Source of the DNA: Acanthochlamys bracteata
Lineage: Eukaryota; Streptophyta; Magnoliopsida; Pandanales; Velloziaceae
Assembly (NCBI GenBank): GCA_019914995.1
Contig: CM034126.1
Location: 6,949,001-7,013,000, forward strand
DNA length: 64,000 nucleotides
Direction of reading: 5' to 3'
Below are positions 57,600-64,000 of this stretch, piece by piece; positions within the stretch are counted from its first letter, which is position 1; every line of letters begins with the position of its first letter. The notes under the pieces are model-generated. The model had not been told where the DNA came from. It ran no database searches and was given only the letters and a program-made list of their open reading frames with translations. A program made the position numbers and the translations under genes.

Positions 57600-58196
57600 A
57601 TGGGGTCACCGGAAACCTTCTTCCCTTACAGCTATCCTCTCTCTTTCAACATCAACGACTCCGAAGAAATGCTCTTGCTCGAAATGCTGGCTGACGACTC
57701 TGTTCAGGCCTCGGAGAGTACTTACAACTACAGCAGTAGACATCAAGTCAAGGTCGAAGTGGATTCGGAGCACAAGCATGGCCCTGTAGGAATCGTCAAA
57801 GAGGAGAAGAACTATAGAGGAGTCAGGCGGCGGCCATGGGGAAAGTTTGCGGCGGAGATAAGGGACTCAACTAGGAACGGCGCTCGCGTTTGGCTAGGGA
57901 CATTCGATAGTGCTGAAGCGGCAGCTTTGGCTTATGATCAGGCGGCTTTCTCCATGCGTGGCTCGATGGCGGTGCTCAATTTCCCTGTGGAACAAGTGAA
58001 GGAGTCGTTACGGGGACTCGACTGGAACTGTGACAGTTGTTCTTCACCGGCGATGGCCTTGAAGAAGAGCAACAGAATGAGGATGAAGTCGAGAGGAACA
58101 AGAAGTAGAGAGAATAATGATGTTGTTGAACTTGTTGACTTAGGCCCTGATTACTTAGATGAACTCCTCAGAGTTTCATCTGAGGGAGGAATGTAA
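57600..58196 (+). CDS. Group IXc ethylene-response factor, ERF1/ERF15-like
   Basis: A single-exon gene of 198 residues. The N-terminus holds [15 protein letters not shown] (16-30), the short acidic motif shared by ERF1 and its close relatives. The AP2/ERF domain is at 71-129 ([39 protein letters not shown]), followed by EQVKESL, a basic stretch ([11 protein letters not shown], a likely nuclear signal) and an EDLL-type end [16 protein letters not shown] (175-190). Family knowledge: Arabidopsis ERF1 binds GCC boxes in PDF1.2- and chitinase-type promoters and joins ethylene and jasmonate signals. Direct orthology to ERF1 rather than ERF15 or ERF92-type paralogues is not decided. The promoter has GCC, W and G boxes. 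The frame is intact and codons are GC-richer than the surroundings. Confidence 0.94.
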   Translation: MGSPETFFPYSYPLSFNINDSEEMLLLEMLADDSVQASESTYNYSSRHQVKVEVDSEHKHGPVGIVKEEKNYRGVRRRPWGKFAAEIRDSTRNGARVWLGTFDSAEAAALAYDQAAFSMRGSMAVLNFPVEQVKESLRGLDWNCDSCSSPAMALKKSNRMRMKSRGTRSRENNDVVELVDLGPDYLDELLRVSSEGGM

Positions 58197-59672
58197 CACC
58201 AACAGCAACATCCTTGTTGGGCTCTACGTCTCTGTTTTAGTGAGGCTCTTCTCTTCTATACAAGTTTTCTAGAAGGGATAACATTTATTTCTAGAAGGAT
58301 GTAAGTTGTAAGAAACGAAGCTCAATTTTTTGCTTCTTCTCCATGCAATTAATTTGCTCAGATTTTTTTCTATAGGATGAAGCTAAAAGCTTTGCAAGAA
58401 AAGAAAAACAAGTCCAGATTACTCGTAATGAGTGCCACGATACTCATAATCTACGCTTTTTTTGTTGTAATATTGTTCTTGTTCTCTCTCCTTAACCAGT
58501 CTCCTAGAAGTTCAATGTTGTTCTTCTTCTTGCGTAACATTTAACCAGTCTCCTAGAACTTTGATATTGTCTCACATGACTCGTTTATGCATTCATGATT
58601 GATGAAAGATGTAAGAGATACTCTTTGTTTTCAAAATCTAGATTATCGTCTTATCACGGATTGTAGAACGAGTTATTACACAATTAGCACAGACGGTTTA
58701 ATCTAAAATTCGGTCAGAAATCAGTGTAAGATTACCAATTTCCGATCTTGGCCGGCAGGTGACGTGAATCTGACTTCACTGCTTTATGGTACCAGACTAT
58801 CAGTAATTCACTCTGTATTGAAGGACTCAATTATGAAATAGCTAATATAAATATTTTTGCTATTTCTTATTTTTAGCTGATTCCACAGAATTATTTGTTT
58901 TGCTCCTCTTTTTGTAGTTGACTCCATATATGAGTAATTTTCTACTTTTTCAGTGTGATAAACATTATTTCTGGGAACCATGAACATCGAGAAGAAATTG
59001 TGAACACATAAATTGTATAGTTCCAGTTCATTTTTTTGCTCTCTTTTACTTTTCAAACTCCGTAACCACGTTTTCATGCTATTGACTTCCAATTTGCATT
59101 TACATATTCTCTAATGACATCATTTTTCACATACTTTATTTTTAATGTTTCTCCAGGTGTTGATTTTTTTTTTTTTCCGCAGAAACTTTCCTTTTCTTTT
59201 TGTTGAAATAATTTAGGAACATGCATCTGAAACTATCTGTGCTAAGTTGTTTAATTTTCTTAAGTAATTACTAATGGCGACTTCTATTACATAGAGCACT
59301 TTCATAAATTGATTTAATTTGCACAATTTTACGAGGTGCGCACACTACCAATGACGAGTGAATAATAGGATGTCCAAAATCAAATTAGTTATTTTACATT
59401 ATTGTAAAATTATAGCATAACTAGATCAATAAATTTATAATTAGGTTTTAAATTCTTAGAATATGACGTGTTTTTTTTGAATTCATGCAATCTAAACGAC
59501 ACAGATGTCAACATTTGCTGCCTAGTATCAACATTACTATGAAAATGTTGAGCATATTTTGTTATGTTCTTCTGGTCTCATATTCTACCGGCAGCGGCGT
59601 TTTTCGTTTTTATGCATAGAGCAAGATGTTGCCATGGAAAACTTTTCGATCATACATTTTGTAGAATTGAAT
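58197..59672. other. ERF1-like 3' flank and intergenic DNA
   Basis: Presumed 3' UTR for the first 150-250 bp. Two near copies of TTAACCAGTCTCCTAGAA (58492 and 58541) form a short local duplication. The frame at 58808-59092 has no family signature. Confidence 0.4.
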
Positions 59673-60275
59673 TCTCAAACTAAAATAATTGACCAACCAT
59701 TTAAAAATTAGGATCTCTTACTTATAAATACATAGTTATTCGAGCACTCAACCAATATACAACTCTTATAGGACGTGGACTGTCAATCTCACCAATCTAA
59801 AATTCACTTATCTCAATTCAAGACGAGTTATTAGCCTACCTTCATATTTGTTAGCCTAATTTTTATTTTGGCACCATTCCTATGCTCCTCTGCAACTAAT
59901 TCGGATCTAGCATAAATTCAAGGCCCAATAATCTTCCCTAGTAATACACCAGGTGAGCTCCACTCTCGTCGGGCTCTAATATGAATTATGGGTTCGGATC
60001 ACCAAACTAAAATAATTGACCAACCATTTACGAGTTAGCATGTTCTATTTACAAGCACACATCTATTTCAACATCTAGCCAATGTATGACTATTAAGGGG
60101 CGTAGGAGGTTAAGCCCACCAAATTATGATTTATTTGGCCTAATTTAAGGAGAGTTGCTGGCCTATCTTCTAAGTTTTACTAGCTCGTTTTTATTTAAGC
60201 ACCATCTCTAGGATCCTTTGCTACTAAGCTGAGCCTAACCCAATTTGGAGGCCAACACATAGGCAAGAATTCTTC
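59673..60275. repeat. Two-copy direct repeat, 327-bp period
   Basis: CTAAAATAATTGACCAACCA occurs at 59680 and again at 60007. It is followed in both by ATTTACAAG/CTTATAAAT-type sequence, CAACCAATATACAACT / TAGCCAATGTATGACT, GGCACCATTCCTATG / AGCACCATCTCTAGG, and CTCTGCAACTAA / CTTTGCTACTAA. Divergence is substantial. It could be an LTR pair without an interior or a plain tandem duplication. Confidence 0.7.
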
Positions 60276-63200
60276 GACTCAATTAAACATGCTTATCGAG
60301 CTTCTACATTGACTACCGTTGCTTGGTAACCTTGGAAATAGATTCCTCATCAAGCTGGAAGTTTGGCGGGGAATTCGTCTCATAGTGCTCTTCTTTAGAA
60401 CAATATCCTTATTAGCTGTTGATTTATTTAGTGCTTAGGGGTTGAGTTTCAGTAGTATCGTCAAACAATATCCAAGATAGTTTCACAAATACCAGCTCCT
60501 ATTCTTAAGATGGCTATTAACTCAGATGCATCATTAGTTTCTAATAGAAGGGATGAAAACTATAAAGTCTTATTTATTAGTGTCTTGCCAGCTAGAAGTA
60601 GATGTATGTTGGAGGCGAAAGCACCGACGTTATATGATGTTTTATCCACATTCAGAGACAACATTCTGTCCTAGCTATAATTGAAGTCGATTCTTGTCGC
60701 GATGCTTATGTCAATCCACTTATCATTAAAGCACTTGTACTTGTTAGTATGCGACATCTACGGGGAAGACGATAAACTTCATGAATTTCTAAGTTTTCTC
60801 TATACATTTTCTATCCTGTTTGTATTTGAAATATATCAATAATGATCTCTGTAGTCTTGATTTGCAATTGTAGAACCGATATGTAATTATCCTTTGTTTG
60901 TTTGGATTATTTGATTATATAGACCACATCAAATTCAAATTTATTTATCTAGACCACCTTTCTGCCAAAAGACCAAAATATTCTCAACTTGAAGCTGCTT
61001 AACACAATTCTCTTCATCCTCACTGAGACTTCATCCTTTCCTTTTGTATATAACTCCTTCTCACTTAATTTGTACAAATCACTTAACTTCTAAAACAAAA
61101 TTCACTAGCTCTCGCAAAAACTTTTCCAACCGATTTCAATCACGTCGGCCATAAAATGAAATCTCTTGATGTCGTATCTCTTTTTCGCATAAAGGGTAAT
61201 AGTTTCACGAGATATGCTAAAATAACTGTAATATTTTCCAAATCATGTGTCTATTGCTTTGTTATTTGGTTTACTGTCAAGTCTACATTATTAAAGTCGC
61301 ATATACTTGTAATGGTCGCACATAGCCTTACATATGGCAAACATGGTCGCCCATGCCTAGATAGATCACACACATGGGAAGAAATGGTGGCATACATAGT
61401 GCATCTCCATATTGACTATGTATAATTTCTTCTCTTCTTGTGCGATCACGGTTTGGCAATTTGTCAGGATCAAACATAGTTATTGGACATGGTAATATTC
61501 AATTTTTTGTTTGCAATTTAGATTTCATTACAGATGATATTCAGAAGCACAAACAATAATTGAGGAGACTTCTTCATCTGGGCCAGCAATATGACAGAAG
61601 TTAAAAGAAATGAGTATAACTCAATTTTGAGAAAGCTAAAACACCTCAAATTATTTATGATTGAAGGTTAATCAATCAGCATAAGACGAACGTAATATAG
61701 CAGTTAGGTGACGGATGGAATGGTTGGTCAAAAGCTTCCTCTTCTCAACAAGCTCTTTTTAGAGATAGTTTCCTAGACAGCTCGTTTCTATTCTTATCGC
61801 ATTGAAGTTAAGCATCATTAAGATAACTTGAAACTTATCAACACTAAATTAGTCAGATTTAAAATTTTTATTGCTGACAATAATTCTATCACACCGTTCG
61901 TCATATAATATTTATCAAATGAAAACATCAAATCTGGTAATTCAGTTTTGAAACTTTTAGCTTATCCTCATGATGCTTAACTTTTCAGGCTATAAGAAAG
62001 TATTGAGTATGAACTGTCTACAACATTCTAATTAGTAGGGCTTACTTTTCATGCGTAAATAATTTAGGGCAGTCTTTTTCTTTCAAAACTGAATTATTGA
62101 TTGAAGTTTTCACATTACGGAGTATTCTTTAGTCTGAATTACATTTTTGAATATTTGTGTAAATTTATATGTAAATATGAATGATGTTCTTAACATTGTA
62201 AATAAATGTTTATAAGTGATATGGGTTTAAAAGTTTTGTCTTGCATCTTAAGCTTTGTTTGATAAATGATTTTGATTATTGTTAATGCCCTAATTGTGGT
62301 ATAATTATTAGAGCTTATTCTCATGATTTTGCATTTGTGCAACCTTAGGCGAGATATCTTTTCAGATGTTTAAACTTCAATCATAGTCTACTTAACTCTC
62401 TCCAAATCATGTCTGTGTGACCACTCAAACATTATGTGCGACATGTGCAACTTTTAAATAATTATTTTAGAATGATAAATGTCCATATTTTTTGTGTGCT
62501 AAATGTATCAAGTGATTGATTGTTAGATACAAACAGTGATTCGAGTGAGGTGTCATTTCTTCAACCATATTTATGCGACCTGATATTGTCCATGTGAGAC
62601 CATCACATGAGAGAAGCCAAATGCTGAGCGCTGCATTCACCACATGCAAAAATAAACAAAAGTCATTCATAAAATTTAGAAATATCTAAAGATAAGGAAA
62701 TTTAACATATTAATGTCTATGTACGACTATATATTTGCCTCACGCTTTACACATTTACAATGTTCAGAAATAAAATAACATTTACATATTTATAATTTGA
62801 TGTTAAAAATTTTTTATTAGATACTTTGCAACTTTGTGCATGTGTGACTAGGAACAATATGCCATGGTTCTTCTTTATTTGTCAAACAGTTTCGAACTGT
62901 ATTCTTCCTCTCTCTATGTCAAACAAGTTTCGACTACCGTTACTCGCAAGCTCTCCAAATTTCATGAGCCATAAACATTACTAACGAGATGGGAACAAAG
63001 AAGAAAAATATGAAAGATATCTCAACGTATCTCGTGAAGGCATTATTAATATCAATCGGAGAGCCGTTGATGAACTCCAAACTTGAGAGCTGACGGAGTT
63101 GAGGTTCAGCTACCGGCGTTTCAACTTGAAAATTTTAAGAGTGATTCCTAATAGTTTGGAGAATAAAAGTAATTTTAGAAAATCTGAATTAAGGTATTTC

Positions 63201-64000
63201 GTTCTTTTGACACACAATTGACCATAAAAATTATTTTGAAAAGATGGCCTACAAACACGAAAAGAGGGTGTACGTCCTGTTTAAACAAAAACATATGCTC
63301 CTCTTGAGAAAAATATGTTCATCTTAGGTTCTGAACTCATCCATAGTTACCAAAGTTGGACTGGACCCCCGAGTCAATTGAAAACTATTGATTTGTGTCT
63401 TAAATTAGTCCGGGTCTGTAATTTAACCATTCCGGCAATGACCATGTGACCCGATTAACTCGGATAGTTATCGTTGACCCAGTTGAACAAGTCCATCTGA
63501 AATTTACTAAAAAATGTATATATTTCTGATAATGATAAGTTTGTAACATATATCAAATAGATTGATTTGGAAGGACAAGAATTTGCAGTAGTGATAGTGA
63601 AGATTTTTGTCAGTATCTGCATTAATTTAGCATAAATCAGCTATCATAATGAGAAGAAGAACAATAGCGATAGATTATTTCATCGTGACGATTTGTCTTG
63701 ATCTTAACAAGATTGATAGTGATCGATTGGCAGTTATCGCTCGTTGTAGAGCGTTGATAATTAGTGCATCTGCCTTTCAATTCAAACTTGAAGTACTCGT
63801 TTTTTAGTTCACAGACACGAACGCAAAAAAAGCGCTGGTAAGAGACATCACTTCCTCGACCACCAGCATTGCTATTTGACTATGAAAAGATATCATTTAA
63901 TATGCAGATCACTAGATATTCACCCCATGCCTGAATTAAAAATAAAAAATCAGTATCGTACGTGCCGGCGAATTGCAGCAATATCACTAAAATATTACCA
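60276..64000. other. Terminal intergenic region
   Basis: No convincing gene. The frame at 60485-60690 (MAINSDASLVSNRRDENYKV) looks mildly protein-like but has no known domain. 61297-61450 and 62430-62610 share GTCGCACATA/TATGTGCGAC motifs in opposite orientation, reminiscent of CACTA subterminal sites, but termini are not seen. 63340-63500 has Pro/Gly-codon-like CCGGGT/ACCCGATT motifs resembling the subterminal DNA of the hAT-like element at 9034. Confidence 0.4.

Noticed and set aside
60485-60690. Open stretch starting MAINSDASLV
   Set aside because: Protein-like by eye, but no splice partners, promoter or known family; left as intergenic.
61297-62610. Inverted GTCGCACATA/TATGTGCGAC motifs suggesting a CACTA element
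   Set aside because: No CACTA termini or 3-bp duplication could be located, so it is not called as an element.
1-64000. CRISPR arrays, operons and ribosome-binding sites
   Set aside because: The window is plant nuclear DNA. Regular repeats found are transposon subterminal motifs or the 180-bp tandem array, without spacer structure.

Overview
This is nuclear DNA of a flowering plant. It is AT-rich and gene-poor and is dominated by transposable elements. The recognisable genes belong to plant families: a class III peroxidase, an ATL-type RING-H2 ubiquitin ligase and two AP2/ERF factors of group IXc. The retroelements are Ty1/copia type with the usual plant primer-binding site TGGTATCAGAGCCA. 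I could not settle monocot versus dicot, and no species is claimed.

Layout. 1-190 is the 3' end of an unrecognised gene. 1.66-5.45 kb is a decayed copia element with a perfect 5-bp target duplication. 6.7-7.9 kb is an apparently intact three-exon peroxidase 12-like gene. 8.25-18.44 kb is one minus-strand copia element of about 5.5 kb, inflated to about 10.2 kb by four DNA-transposon insertions: a 782-bp hAT-like element, a 1.2-kb foldback element, a 260-bp Tourist-like MITE and a 2.4-kb Harbinger-like element carrying amidase exon fragments. 20.0-22.2 kb is an intronless, mutated TPR pseudogene, itself interrupted by a TRIM-like element. 27.7-32.5 kb is a long copia element with a few nonsense codons. 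34.2-35.3 kb is an intact ATL gene on the minus strand. A related copia element on the same strand (35.6-39.6 kb) begins only about 300 bp upstream of it. 39.9-41.6 kb holds more small elements.

The most interesting pair of genes is at 43.5 kb and 57.6 kb: a small ERF95/98-like factor and an ERF1/ERF15-like factor. They lie in the same orientation and both end in an EDLL-type acidic motif. This resembles the adjacent small-ERF/ERF1 cluster of Arabidopsis chromosome 3, so it may be an old tandem cluster now spread apart by a degenerate CACTA element (45.0-48.4 kb, with an internal array of five 180-bp repeats), a partial LTR, a CACTA terminus and MITEs. The ERF1-like promoter groups a GCC core, a W-box and two G-boxes within 70 bp.

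Functionally, the four apparently intact genes (extracellular peroxidase, membrane RING-H2 ligase and two ethylene/jasmonate-type ERFs) belong to families often linked to stress and defence. Their proximity is not evidence that they form one pathway. From 58.2 kb to the end I see no convincing gene, only repeats and AT-rich DNA.
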